Positions 24,244-33,952 of a stretch of DNA of 64,000 nt are shown piece by piece. Source of the stretch: Mediterraneibacter agrestimuris (lineage in GTDB: Bacteria; Bacillota; Clostridia; Lachnospirales; Lachnospiraceae); the NCBI RefSeq assembly GCF_943193195.1, contig NZ_CALPDG010000004.1, positions 1 through 64,000 of the forward strand. Direction: 5' to 3'. The stretch's first letter is position 1; each line of letters opens with the position of its first letter. Below the pieces are notes generated by a model. That model searched no databases and was not told the origin of the DNA. It worked only from the letters and a program-made list of their open reading frames with translations. The position numbers and the translations under genes were made by a program.

Positions 24244-25152
24244 TTAATTTGAGACATTTAAGATATTATCGCACACGGCAGTCGGGACCAGATACACGAT
24301 TCTGGAATCATTGACCATCATATAGCGCTTATCACTTCCATTATCATCTCCGATATATAACGTCAGTTCTTTTTCTGTTTCTTCTTCCGTATATACCGCC
24401 TTTACAGTGATTCGCTCCTCCTCATCCAGACCATACTCCGGCAGATCTTCATCTGCCGCGGAATAATCTGCCGCAGCCTCTAATGTCACAGCTCCAAGTC
24501 CGCCCGCCACGGCCGCTATATTTTCCGTATCGTCATCATTTGCTGAATCATAGGTTGTTACCTTGTCTTTTGCTATAATTGTCTCTTTTACCAGATTCCC
24601 GCTGCCAATATTAGGATATGAATCAAACTGTGCCAGCTCATCTTTTGTATACTGCAGCTTTTCCAGTATCCCTGCGGCAACTGTATAGACTTCATCACAC
24701 CCCTCTGCTGTCATATAATAGCTGTCGCCCACTGCATTCCCAAAATAAAGAACCGTATTCTTATCACCGTCAGTTTTCAGTGTCACTGTATATGCCGGAT
24801 CATCTAAACCATAAGCTTCCGGGTCATCCCCATCTTTTAGTTCCCGCTCCGCCTCTAGTCTGCCGAAGGTATCCACAATCTGTTCCGGTATGCTCTGTTT
24901 CAATGGAAATTCCTCGTCCTCTGTATACACCCAGGCACCGTCCTTCTTCACAAACGTATGATCACCATTTCCTATATCGTAGCTGACTTCAACAACTTCC
25001 GCCAAATCTGTCACATATATTTTTGCCTCCTGGGTTTCTTCTTCCTGCTTCTCCTTCTGCTTTTGATTACAATATTTCACTCCAAACAGAAAAACTAAAA
25101 GAAGGAAAAGCACACCAGTGAGCGCCAAAAGTTTCTTTGTTCTTTTATTCAT
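24244..25152 (-). CDS. DUF4340 domain-containing lipoprotein-like membrane protein
   Basis: A 302-residue protein with an N-terminal signal anchor (KLLALTGVLFLLLVFLFG, residues 7-24), then an extracytoplasmic DUF4340 region (VVEVSYDIGNGDHTFVKKDG, WVYTEDEEFPLKQ, YGLDDPAYTVTLKTDG). It is last in a four-gene minus-strand operon with Gld-type ABC genes, 5 bp after the GldG-like gene. DUF4340 proteins commonly accompany such transporters. The role is presumed to be an accessory or substrate-binding part of the complex. Confidence 0.85.
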   Translation of the reverse strand: MNKRTKKLLALTGVLFLLLVFLFGVKYCNQKQKEKQEEETQEAKIYVTDLAEVVEVSYDIGNGDHTFVKKDGAWVYTEDEEFPLKQSIPEQIVDTFGRLEAERELKDGDDPEAYGLDDPAYTVTLKTDGDKNTVLYFGNAVGDSYYMTAEGCDEVYTVAAGILEKLQYTKDELAQFDSYPNIGSGNLVKETIIAKDKVTTYDSANDDDTENIAAVAGGLGAVTLEAAADYSAADEDLPEYGLDEEERITVKAVYTEEETEKELTLYIGDDNGSDKRYMMVNDSRIVYLVPTAVCDNILNVSN

Positions 25153-25157
25153 TTACC

Positions 25158-26642
25158 CTATGCCCTCCTTCTCCTGAACCATACAACAAATCCGCTGATC
25201 AAGATTAAAAGGGGAATTCCAAAGATAACAAACAAACTGAACAGCCCAATGTGCTGCACTGTATTGTATTCTACATCCAGGCTCTTCGGCTCAATAAAAA
25301 TATTTTCTACACCATCGAAATTCTCTGTCACCGCGTTCATGAATACCGTTGTATTTTCCAGTGTGGTAAATGTATCTGTAATCTGGGAATCTATTAAGCT
25401 GCCTGCGGAAATCACAGTAAATCTGCTTTCTTTTGCCTCTGCCGCAGTCTTAGAATCTGTATCATTCTCTGCTGTCCCGGAATCTTCTGTCTGCTCTTTA
25501 TCCGCATCATCCTCTACATCCTGGCTCTTCACCTGTTCTGTCGCTGCTGCTCCAAATACATAGGTTCCTGCTGTCTGATCTTCTTCCGTAACCGCATATG
25601 CATTGGCAGAGCTGCTCATAAATGCGGATGTACGGATTGTATCACGCACAGGATCTGTCAATGTAATTCCATGTGCATTGGTCACAAGCACCATCTCTGA
25701 ACTGATTCCGTCATCCATTCCTCCGGACAGCAACATTTCCGGGAAAAGATAATAGTAATTTCCCTGATAGCATCTCTCCGGATCCGCAATATATCCGTCT
25801 ACAGATTCCATTCCATAGTCCTTCATCAATGCTGATAAATTGGTCAGTCCTGTACTATTTGTATCTCCCAGAAGAAGCATCACGCTGCCGCCCTGTGCCA
25901 GGTAATTTTCTACGGCAGTTTTCTCATCCCAGGTCAGATCTTTCGTCGGGGCATTTATCAAAAGCAATTCACAATCATCTGGAATTTCTCCTGATATCAA
26001 GAGATTCAATTCGGTCACGCTGTAATTATTTTTATCCATCAAATCATTAACTGTCAAAGACAGTGTTGTCTCTCCATGACCGGTCGTTCGGTATATCTGC
26101 TTCTGAGTATCATTTACCACATAATTAACAGCACTGGTCAACTGACCTTCCCCGTCAAACTCAGATTCAGAATAACTGCCCGTATAATAATACGAGTACA
26201 TATCCGTCACGATAATATCGGCAAATGCCACTGCTGTAGATTTTCCGGTATCCTCACAGGAGATTATAATTGTATTTTCTGATGTCTCATATTCTGTCAG
26301 TACAGACGGATGAAGTACTGGATCAATCCATTCCACAGAAATATGTTCAGACAAGCTGCTATATTTACTGATAAAGGTACAGATTCTTTCATCAGTATCT
26401 TCTTTCACCGCCAGAACTGTCATCTTCACTTCTTTGTCCAATTTTCCCAGCAGATCTTTACTTGTATCTGTAATCTCATATATCTTTGTACTGCTCACAT
26501 CAATATTCCGATATTTTTCCGGAAACTGCCCTATGATCAGATTCAGTACAACAACAATCGCCACAACAACTGCCGCCATTCCCACGCTGTATGCGCCGTG
26601 TCTGGTTCCTGACGTTTTAAATAAAGTTCTTATTTTTTCCAC
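25158..26642 (-). CDS. GldG-family ABC transporter accessory protein
   Basis: About 494 residues with one helix at each end (about 20-45 and the C-terminal FSLFVIFGIPLLILISGFVV) and a large extracytoplasmic middle (ABC_transp_aux/GldG domain): KEVKMTVLAVKEDTDERICT, GHGETTLS, LLINAPTKDLTWDEK, GGSVMLLLGDT. An Asp/Glu/Thr-rich linker (about 385-415) precedes the C-terminal helix. An in-frame GTG at 26642, 8 nt after GGAGG, is a better start than the frame's first codon at 26675. It sits between the permease and DUF4340 genes. Confidence 0.82.
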   Translation of the reverse strand: MEKIRTLFKTSGTRHGAYSVGMAAVVVAIVVVLNLIIGQFPEKYRNIDVSSTKIYEITDTSKDLLGKLDKEVKMTVLAVKEDTDERICTFISKYSSLSEHISVEWIDPVLHPSVLTEYETSENTIIISCEDTGKSTAVAFADIIVTDMYSYYYTGSYSESEFDGEGQLTSAVNYVVNDTQKQIYRTTGHGETTLSLTVNDLMDKNNYSVTELNLLISGEIPDDCELLLINAPTKDLTWDEKTAVENYLAQGGSVMLLLGDTNSTGLTNLSALMKDYGMESVDGYIADPERCYQGNYYYLFPEMLLSGGMDDGISSEMVLVTNAHGITLTDPVRDTIRTSAFMSSSANAYAVTEEDQTAGTYVFGAAATEQVKSQDVEDDADKEQTEDSGTAENDTDSKTAAEAKESRFTVISAGSLIDSQITDTFTTLENTTVFMNAVTENFDGVENIFIEPKSLDVEYNTVQHIGLFSLFVIFGIPLLILISGFVVWFRRRRA

Positions 26643-26665
26643 GTTCCCATCCTCCAACTTTCCTC

Positions 26666-27532
26666 TCAACTCCAACGTCTCTTCTGAATTGCCTGCACTG
26701 TAAGGAAAATAAATATTGCGATTGCTGACAGATACAGTACAATTCCACTGACATCTACGATGTTATTCTCCGTAATCCCCGTAAATACATTTGCAAGGGC
26801 AAGATTTCCCAACAGCTTAGACAGAAGATTTTCAAACAGGCTGGATTTTACAAAATATGCTGCTGAACACCCAATCACGATCACCGCTTCACTTGCTCCG
26901 CAAAGCACCCAGTTGGAGGTCATTTGCCAGAGATAAAGTACGAACAGACTTAAAATCACAATCAGCCCCAGCATACAGCTCAATGCAGAAGACGGCAGAA
27001 ATCCCATCAGTCCATCCCATAAATACAGAGCCAGCAATACGCCGAAGGTACTGATAAACGCAATAATCTGGCTTTCTGTCAGAGCAGATATGAACATACC
27101 GATGGCGATATACACACAGCCCAGAAGAAAAAATACAAAGATAGATATATAATCTATTTTTAAATAGGCTGTTCCGTTCAACTTAATCATCAAAGGGAAC
27201 AAGCAAAAGATAATATTTGGGATTGCTACAACTGTCGCCATCGCAAAATATTTTCCCATGACAATCTTGGTCAGGCTGACCGGAGCCGTCAAAAGAAGCT
27301 GGTCCGTCTTATTCCTCCGTTCTTCTGCTAAGCTCTTCATTGTAATCAGTGGAATTCCTACAATAAATACAATCAGGGAGCCGGACAAGGTGTAGGAAAA
27401 ATACGGATATCCGGCGGTTAAGTTGTACGCTGTAAAATAAATTCCTGTGAATGCTACAAGAAATGCTACAAACACACATCCCGTCATAGATTGAAAATAA
27501 GATTTTACCTCTCGCTTATAAATCACCCTCAT
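26666..27532 (-). CDS. ABC-2 permease of the Gld-type transporter
   Basis: A 288-residue integral membrane protein with six helices; MKSLAEERRNKTDQLLLTAPVSLTKI after the second helix is the conserved cytoplasmic element of GldF/NosY-type permeases. Its start overlaps the ATPase gene by 17 bp. Together with the ATPase and GldG-like protein it should form an exporter. In Bacteroidetes GldAFG supports gliding, but in Firmicutes the substrate is unknown. Confidence 0.87.
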   Translation of the reverse strand: MRVIYKREVKSYFQSMTGCVFVAFLVAFTGIYFTAYNLTAGYPYFSYTLSGSLIVFIVGIPLITMKSLAEERRNKTDQLLLTAPVSLTKIVMGKYFAMATVVAIPNIIFCLFPLMIKLNGTAYLKIDYISIFVFFLLGCVYIAIGMFISALTESQIIAFISTFGVLLALYLWDGLMGFLPSSALSCMLGLIVILSLFVLYLWQMTSNWVLCGASEAVIVIGCSAAYFVKSSLFENLLSKLLGNLALANVFTGITENNIVDVSGIVLYLSAIAIFIFLTVQAIQKRRWS

Positions 27533-28499
27533 TTGTCACGTCCCCCTTTCCCTGTGTCAGTTCTATAAATACCTCTTCCAGACTGACCTCCGCCGTCTTC
27601 ATCATCAATAGCGGGATTTTCTTCTCTGAAAAAGCTAAAAATACGGCTTCCCGGATATCCGATCCTGCCTCCGTCTCAATTCTGACACAGGTCGTTCCTG
27701 CTTCACTCTGTTCGATCTGAACGGATTCAATCCCAGCAATCGGCTCGAGAACCCCCTGTACAACATCAAAATCTGCCCTTGTCTCAATTTCAAGACTTTC
27801 CATACCATTCCTCAGCCGTTCCAGATTGTCCGGCGTATCGCTTGCCACTAATTTCCCTTTGGAAATAATCAGTATGTAATCACATACTTCCCGCACTTCG
27901 GCAAGAATGTGTGAACTCAAGATCACGGTATGTTTTTCAGACAGATTCCGGATCAACTCTCGAATCTCAATAATCTGTTTCGGATCCAGTCCTACAGTCG
28001 GCTCATCCAGAATAATAATGTCCGGAAATCCTAAAATTGCCTGCGCCAGACCAACTCTTTGGCAATACCCTTTGGAAAGATTTCGGATCAGACGATGCTG
28101 TACTTCCATCAATTTCGTCAGGCTCATCACCTCTTCGATATCGGATTGTCTGTTCTCTTTTGGCAACGCCTTTAACTCTGCGGCAAATTCCAGATACTCC
28201 ATGACTGTCATATCTGTATAGAGAGGCGGAATCTCCGGCAGATAACCGATATGTTTTTTTGCCTTTTCAGGTTCTTTTAAAATATCATGGCCATCAATCA
28301 GCACTTCTCCTTCTGTCGCCCCAAGATATCCTGTCATAATGTTCATAGTAGTGGACTTTCCCGCGCCGTTAGGTCCCAAAAAACCGTAGATCCTGCCCGG
28401 TTCTAATTTAAAATCCAGTCCGTCCACTGCCAGATGACTGCCGTATTTCTTTACCAGATGTTTTACTTCAATCAAATTCTTACCTCCCTGTTCTTTCAA
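27516..28499 (-). CDS. ABC transporter ATP-binding protein (GldA/NatA type)
   Basis: A 327-residue ATPase and first gene of the operon. Walker A GPNGAGKST near residue 43, signature LSKGYCQRVGLAQA near 140, Walker B IIILDEPTVGLDPKQ, H-loop SSHILAEV, then an 85-residue C-terminal extension. Conserved family stretches (IGYLPEIPPLYTDMTV) match GldA-like ATPases. A GGGAGG site lies upstream. Confidence 0.9.
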   Translation of the reverse strand: MKEQGGKNLIEVKHLVKKYGSHLAVDGLDFKLEPGRIYGFLGPNGAGKSTTMNIMTGYLGATEGEVLIDGHDILKEPEKAKKHIGYLPEIPPLYTDMTVMEYLEFAAELKALPKENRQSDIEEVMSLTKLMEVQHRLIRNLSKGYCQRVGLAQAILGFPDIIILDEPTVGLDPKQIIEIRELIRNLSEKHTVILSSHILAEVREVCDYILIISKGKLVASDTPDNLERLRNGMESLEIETRADFDVVQGVLEPIAGIESVQIEQSEAGTTCVRIETEAGSDIREAVFLAFSEKKIPLLMMKTAEVSLEEVFIELTQGKGDVTNEGDL

Positions 28500-28525
28500 T
28501 CTGTCTTTTCGATTCTGTTCTTTTA

Positions 28526-28560
28526 GTTACTGTGCACAGCAGCAGGCTGTGAACAGTAAC
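28526..28560. repeat. 35-bp palindrome related to the element at 1241-1371
   Basis: GTTACTGTGCACAGC pairs with GCTGTGAACAGTAAC (one mismatch) around a 5-nt loop. The right arm, reverse complemented, is GTTACTGTTCACAGC, which starts like the terminal repeat at 1241. Confidence 0.55.
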
Positions 28561-28739
28561 TCTTTTATCCTGTCATTTCATTCTGTACTTTGGTCCATAT
28601 CATACATACGAACTGACCACTCAAAAAAAGAACATTTTTATGGTAAATAGATTTTGTGACGTTTCTGTGAGTGAAATGTGATAACAATATGTGGAAATTC
28701 TGAAAAAAATGTGGCTGAAAAATGAATTGGCATAGAAGA

Positions 28740-28776
28740 AAAATACCACCTGCCGTTTACCGGCTGATGGTATTTT
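28740..28776 (-). terminator. Terminator of the DUF2130 gene
   Basis: AAAATACCA...CTGCCG pairs with CGGCTGA...TGGTATTTT around TTTAC, 22 nt downstream of the stop at 28798. Confidence 0.75.
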
Positions 28777-28797
28777 ACAATATTTCTTATAAATTTC

Positions 28798-30168
28798 TTA
28801 CGACGGATCTTCTAACTGATCAAACATTTCTTTCATCGTGGGCGCATTTTTCGTCAGTTTCTTGATACTCAAGTCCTCCGCTTTGTTATTGGCAAGACGC
28901 AGATTATTTTCGGAAGAAAGAAGCGCCGCCCTCGTCTTCTGTAAATGTTGGATCGTCTTGTCTATCTCATCGATCGCCGTCTTGAACTTGTCGCTGGCTA
29001 TCCGATAATTTCTCGCAAATCCTTCTTTAAAGCTGTTCATATTTTCTTCAAAATGTAAAATATCAATCTGCTGGTTCTGTACGATCCGAAGTTCCTGCCG
29101 ATACTTCAAAGAATTCAACGCCGCGTTGCGCAGAAGTGTGATCATCGGAATAAAGAACTGCGGCCGTATCACATACATTTTCTCATACTTATAAGATACA
29201 TCTACGATTCCGTTGTTATACAACTCATTGTCAATCTCAAGCAAAGAAACCAGAACCGCATATTCGCAGCCCTTTTCCCTTCTGTCCTTGTCCAGCTCTT
29301 TGAAGAAATCTTCATTCTTATGCTTGGTAGCTGTTTCATCCATCTCGTTTTTCATTTCAAACATGATGGAAATGAACTCAGTTCCATCCTCAGATGACTC
29401 CCTGAAAATAAAGTCCCCTTTACTTCCGCTTCTGGCATCGTTATCCTTTTCAAAATATGCCATCGGAAAGGCTGTCATCCGAATCTGATTGAACTGATTC
29501 ATACAATGCTGCTCCAGACTCTCTCCCACCATCTTAGTGGACTGTCTTGCCTTGAAATCCTTGTAATATTCAATCTGCTCGTCCTTTAATTTCAGCTTGT
29601 CTTCATACTGTACCTTAAGGGATTGTTCTTTTAACTTTCCTTCTGCCTCCTTGCTGGAGATCTGACCTCTTAACTTTGTAATCTCCGTCGTTTTCTCGGA
29701 CAGCTCTCTTTCCTTTTCCTGAACTGCCTTGGAAACAGCCAGTTCTTTCTCTGTTTTCCCGTTCTCAATCTGTGCTCTTAGCTGTTCGATCAGCCGCTCT
29801 TTTTCTGCAAGTTCTTCCGCCTTTTTTCCAAGCGCGGTATCTCGTTCCTTTTCTTTTTCACTGACAGCTTCATTGACTGCAAGTTTTTTCTCTATTTCAC
29901 TTCCTGAGATCTGTGCACGAAGCTGCTCGATCACTGCATTTTTTTCCACAAGTTCTTTCTCTTTATCAGAAAGCGCTTCTTTAAATTCCTTCTCCTGCTC
30001 CATATGGGCGATCTTCAGATCGTTTTCTTTTCTTTCAGCCAGCTCTTTCTCCCGGTTGAGGATCTCTTCCTTAAATTCGCTGTCCCGGACCTGACGGACG
30101 ATCTGCGCATACTCTGATTCATCCACCTGAAAGACCTTGCCGCAATTCGGACATTTGATTTCCCGCAT
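28798..30168 (-). CDS. DUF2130 protein: zinc finger, coiled coil and nuclease-like domain
   Basis: A 456-residue protein. It begins with a treble-clef motif (IKCPNCGKVFQVDESEY), followed by a long coiled coil (about 30-200) built from three related units of about 45 residues, each containing a copy like LIEQLRAQI plus EKELAV. The DUF2130 domain follows from about 205 (MVGESLEQHCMNQFNQIR, GSKGDFIFRE, EMKNE), which has the restriction-endonuclease-like D...ExK arrangement, so a DNA-processing role is plausible. I know of no demonstrated function for the family. It is monocistronic with its own terminator. Confidence 0.85.
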   Translation of the reverse strand: MREIKCPNCGKVFQVDESEYAQIVRQVRDSEFKEEILNREKELAERKENDLKIAHMEQEKEFKEALSDKEKELVEKNAVIEQLRAQISGSEIEKKLAVNEAVSEKEKERDTALGKKAEELAEKERLIEQLRAQIENGKTEKELAVSKAVQEKERELSEKTTEITKLRGQISSKEAEGKLKEQSLKVQYEDKLKLKDEQIEYYKDFKARQSTKMVGESLEQHCMNQFNQIRMTAFPMAYFEKDNDARSGSKGDFIFRESSEDGTEFISIMFEMKNEMDETATKHKNEDFFKELDKDRREKGCEYAVLVSLLEIDNELYNNGIVDVSYKYEKMYVIRPQFFIPMITLLRNAALNSLKYRQELRIVQNQQIDILHFEENMNSFKEGFARNYRIASDKFKTAIDEIDKTIQHLQKTRAALLSSENNLRLANNKAEDLSIKKLTKNAPTMKEMFDQLEDPS

Positions 30169-30227
30169 ATAAACATCCTCCCTTTTCTTTTACAGTATAG
30201 CTGCCCCTATTGCATAAATCATTCCCA

Positions 30228-31931
30228 TTATAATTCCATACTGCGGTACCTGTTCAGACACGCAAATATCTCCTGCTCCCGCGGCATTGCCATATTTGCC
30301 ACGCTAGAACGGCTCTCACACAATCCCGCCAGACCGTCTTTCTCTATCTTTTCCATCAGTCTCTTCACTACATCCCGCACGGTTGTCCGTCCACTGAACA
30401 AATGCTGTTCCGCATACCTCACACAATATCCAAGAGCGCTTACCTGCTCACTGTCAGTCAACTGTTCCACATAACGCAGATCGATATTCTCCCGGTTGAT
30501 CTGAACCGCTTCTTTTCCAAGCGTCTTCATCTTGATTCTGTCCTGTCCCCGGAATCCTTTTGCCTGTCCCGGGTATCGTTCAAATACAGGGGCGTCCGCA
30601 GGCTCTTCCAGTCCGGAAAGCGCCGGGAAATTCTCTGCCTCTTTTTTCGCAGATACCGTAATTTCTTTCGGCTCATATCTGTCCATCTGCACAATCGTAT
30701 CCGCAATATGGAAATAAGCCCCGGAGCTTCCGGCAACGATCACCGTAGAAATGTCATATCTCTCATATAGTTCCCGGATCCGGTCAATAAACGGCGTGAT
30801 CGGCTCCATATCCCGGTGAATCACACGCTGCATCAATTCATCACGGATCATAAAATTTGTTGCGCTGGTATCTTCATCTATGAGAAGGGCGCCTGCGCCC
30901 GCCTCCATTGCTTCAACCACATTTGCCGCCTGTGATGTACTTCCGCTGGCGTCCGCAGTATAAAATCCGCGCGTCTCTTTTCCATTGGGCAGATCATTGA
31001 TAAACATGGAAATGTCTGTTTTCTTGATACTTCTGCCGTCCTCCGCGCGAATCTTCATAGCAGTAGAATCTGTGATCACATATTCTCTTCCGTCTCCGGC
31101 AATATGATTGTACACACCCAGCTCCAGCGCCTTCAAAAGGGTAGACTTTCCATGATAACCGCCGCCCACGATAAGGGTAATTCCTTTTCGGATTCCCATT
31201 CCCTTCAAGGCTCCATTATGAGGCAGATTAAGTGTCACTTCCATTTCCTTTGGGGAAATAAAAGGAACGGCACCGCGCATAGGACGCGCTGATACCCCGG
31301 ATTCTCTCGGAAGAACCGCGCCGTTTGCTACAAATGCCACCAGCCCCTTTTCCTTCAACTGCTGCCGGATATATTCCTGATCTTCCGCCAGATCGACCAC
31401 CCTTCGTACCCGCTTTTGATCCGCATTTTTATAAAACAACGACTGTTCCACACACTCAGGAAGGAAATCAAATAGTATCTTCTCCAGTTCCCGTGCATTG
31501 ATTGTTCTTCCGTTTGCCGGAAATCCAATTTCCATCCGTAGAACAATATCCCCGCCTGCCGCATCCATCTGACATGCCGTACGTTCCAGAACCTCCTGCC
31601 CGCAGCGGCTGACTGAGATCAATCCGCTTTTTCCCGATCCTTTCGCTTTGAATGCAAACCTTTCCACCGCCCGACCAAATTGCCGGGTCAGATAGTCCTG
31701 CAGCGCAACTCTCTGTTGTTTCCCACAGAATAATTCCTTCGGAAATCCCGCAACACTTCCCTTTATATGGACACTGACCTTAGACGGGGACGCAAAAGGA
31801 TCTCCCTGTACATGGTCGATAGACAGTGCATATCCCGGAAACTGGTACATACCTTTTGTGTCTTTATATGCGGGATAACCCTTATGATCAATTCGGTTTA
31901 ATAAATTTCTTAATTCTGTTGATGTATGCAT
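30228..31931 (-). CDS. ABC-class predicted ATPase (ABC_ATPase, PF09818 type)
   Basis: A 567-residue soluble protein. Walker A GGGYHGKSTLLKAL near residue 250 is the atypical form of this class, followed by FINDLPNGKETRGFYTADASGSTSQAANVVEAMEAG and Walker B GALLIDEDTSATNFMIRD near residue 345. There are no membrane helices and no transporter partner, so it is not an importer. RNA or nucleic-acid quality control has been suggested for the class, but its role is unknown. It is 14 bp upstream of nothing coding in its direction and precedes DUF2130 by 60 bp. Confidence 0.88.
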   Translation of the reverse strand: MHTSTELRNLLNRIDHKGYPAYKDTKGMYQFPGYALSIDHVQGDPFASPSKVSVHIKGSVAGFPKELFCGKQQRVALQDYLTRQFGRAVERFAFKAKGSGKSGLISVSRCGQEVLERTACQMDAAGGDIVLRMEIGFPANGRTINARELEKILFDFLPECVEQSLFYKNADQKRVRRVVDLAEDQEYIRQQLKEKGLVAFVANGAVLPRESGVSARPMRGAVPFISPKEMEVTLNLPHNGALKGMGIRKGITLIVGGGYHGKSTLLKALELGVYNHIAGDGREYVITDSTAMKIRAEDGRSIKKTDISMFINDLPNGKETRGFYTADASGSTSQAANVVEAMEAGAGALLIDEDTSATNFMIRDELMQRVIHRDMEPITPFIDRIRELYERYDISTVIVAGSSGAYFHIADTIVQMDRYEPKEITVSAKKEAENFPALSGLEEPADAPVFERYPGQAKGFRGQDRIKMKTLGKEAVQINRENIDLRYVEQLTDSEQVSALGYCVRYAEQHLFSGRTTVRDVVKRLMEKIEKDGLAGLCESRSSVANMAMPREQEIFACLNRYRSMEL

Positions 31932-31945
31932 AATTTTGCTTCTCC

Positions 31946-33952
31946 CTATTCTTTCTCATAACATTCTACTAAGACCACTGCTCCCGATTCCGGATCGGTT
32001 ACTTCTGCCTCTATTTCTGCCGCTGTATCCGCCGGACACAATAAAGGCTGGATACAAAACTCCTGTGGAATCAATCTGTCCTTCCATATGGCAATCTCTT
32101 CTTCCGTTTCATAACGCTGCATTGTTCTTCCACCGGCTTGTCCGGGCAATACAGGTCGTGACTCCCATACTATAACGGACTGCATCGGATAATCTGTCAC
32201 CTTCTTTTGGACATTCACTCCATGTTCCTCTAAAAATGCAGCGCAATGTTCAAAAAACGGATAAATCAACGCTGTAATATGTCTGTCATACACTTCTGAC
32301 TCAACTGCCAGACTCCCCACCGGAAGTGCAGTCTGTAGATCAGTCATTTCCAGCGTCTCTATATCACGCTTATATAATTCAAAGAATTCTTTCTTTTCCT
32401 CTTCTGTCAGCTTCAATATCCGCTCGCTTATCCCGTCATTCCATACAAATCTGGCGCCTCCTGCCACTTCCACATCCTGCGTGATCATTGGATATGCCGC
32501 CCGCCTGTATTCTTTCGTTTCATAGACGTCTGCAAATTCAAGGAACATCGCTTCCGATACTGGATAGGTACGATAAACTTCGCTCCCGTTGGTTTTCTGA
32601 AAACAAACCGTTACCTTTGTATAGCTATTTTCCTGCTCCTTGCGCAGAAACCGTATCCATTGCATTGCGGCTTCTTTCCCGTCTTCCGACAGTTCAAACC
32701 GCTCCATCCTATAACCAGTCTCATCCCCCGCCAGACCGTTTTGCATATCTCTGAATGTTTCCGTGTCCATATCCAGTCCCGCCATGGCAATTCCTACGCG
32801 CTCCACCTCATTACTTTCTGGCAGATACCCATCATACCGCCCCGCACTCCCAGCCAGAATACATACGATCGCCGCTGCTGCTGCACACTCCCCTACGGGC
32901 AGCAGTTTTCCTTTTGCAAATGTTTGAACGGTATGACGCATATGATGTGTATGATACACCAGCCGTCTATAAATAAAATGCAGAAACAAGGCTGCCAGCA
33001 TTCCTGCTGCCGCTAAAACCATAACTGTCAACAGCGGAGACATTTCCCCGATTCCCTCCACAGACAACAACAGTCCGCAGATTCCCGTTCCGGTTAATAC
33101 AGCCAGTACAAACTCCGCCGCACGCGCCGCCATTGATACTGTAAAAATATGTCCCACGCTTTCCGCTTTCCGGCGCTTATGGACAACTTGCGCCAATGCG
33201 CCGAAAATCACGATCCATAACACTCCCGCCGCAAGCAGCATCGGTTCTGGCCTTGACTCTAAAAGCAGAAACTTTTCATAGATGTTCTGCCCCGTCAGAT
33301 TATATCCCAATTTCCATGGAACCAGCGCTTTTTCCAGCATTTCCACTACAGGACTTTTGTAAAATGTCTCATAAAGCCGTTCCATAAATACCAGCCATAC
33401 CTGTTCCAGAAAAAACTGAAAACCGTACAGGATCAGTCCCAGCATACAAAACGCAGCCACAAACTGCCCACAGACACACATCACAAAAATAGCAATATGA
33501 TAAAACAGCAAAAATACCATACCGTACACCAGCATACTGCGGAATGTATATCCCGCGGAATACCCCATAAACAATGAGTCGATGCTGCTCTGGCAGATTC
33601 CGCAGACAAACATATAACAGAACATAGGAACCAGACCATGAAACACGCCATGCAGATAACGGCTGTAGAATATTGTACTCTTCTTCACCGGAAGGCTAAA
33701 ATAAAAATCCTGTTTTCTTCCTTGCAGCAAATACGCAAATTCCACAAATCCAATGCCGATTCCCAGACCAACACAAAACAAAAAAAGAGACATATTATTT
33801 CCCATTCCGAAAAAAGTATCCAGCAGGTCAAACTGTAATTGGAGTAATTTCCCTCCAAGCAGCAGCCCATAACCGCCCCACGACAAGACTGCCGCCAGAT
33901 GCCCCCGCCCGGCTTCTTTCATCCAGTTAATGTAAGACCTTCCTGATGTCAT
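31946..33952 (-). CDS. ABC transporter permease with extracytoplasmic domain (DUF6449-like)
   Basis: About 668 residues. Residues 20-400 contain around ten membrane helices with the usual ABC-2 pattern (QGRKQDFYFSLPVKKSTIFY near residue 85). The C-terminal 270 residues form a soluble domain typical of large Firmicute permeases co-occurring with a GntR regulator. The start is the ATG at 33952, preceded by TGGAGGAAAG inside the ATPase gene, which it overlaps by 26 bp. No GntR gene is next to it here. Substrate unknown. Confidence 0.82.
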   Translation of the reverse strand: MTSGRSYINWMKEAGRGHLAAVLSWGGYGLLLGGKLLQLQFDLLDTFFGMGNNMSLFLFCVGLGIGIGFVEFAYLLQGRKQDFYFSLPVKKSTIFYSRYLHGVFHGLVPMFCYMFVCGICQSSIDSLFMGYSAGYTFRSMLVYGMVFLLFYHIAIFVMCVCGQFVAAFCMLGLILYGFQFFLEQVWLVFMERLYETFYKSPVVEMLEKALVPWKLGYNLTGQNIYEKFLLLESRPEPMLLAAGVLWIVIFGALAQVVHKRRKAESVGHIFTVSMAARAAEFVLAVLTGTGICGLLLSVEGIGEMSPLLTVMVLAAAGMLAALFLHFIYRRLVYHTHHMRHTVQTFAKGKLLPVGECAAAAAIVCILAGSAGRYDGYLPESNEVERVGIAMAGLDMDTETFRDMQNGLAGDETGYRMERFELSEDGKEAAMQWIRFLRKEQENSYTKVTVCFQKTNGSEVYRTYPVSEAMFLEFADVYETKEYRRAAYPMITQDVEVAGGARFVWNDGISERILKLTEEEKKEFFELYKRDIETLEMTDLQTALPVGSLAVESEVYDRHITALIYPFFEHCAAFLEEHGVNVQKKVTDYPMQSVIVWESRPVLPGQAGGRTMQRYETEEEIAIWKDRLIPQEFCIQPLLCPADTAAEIEAEVTDPESGAVVLVECYEKE

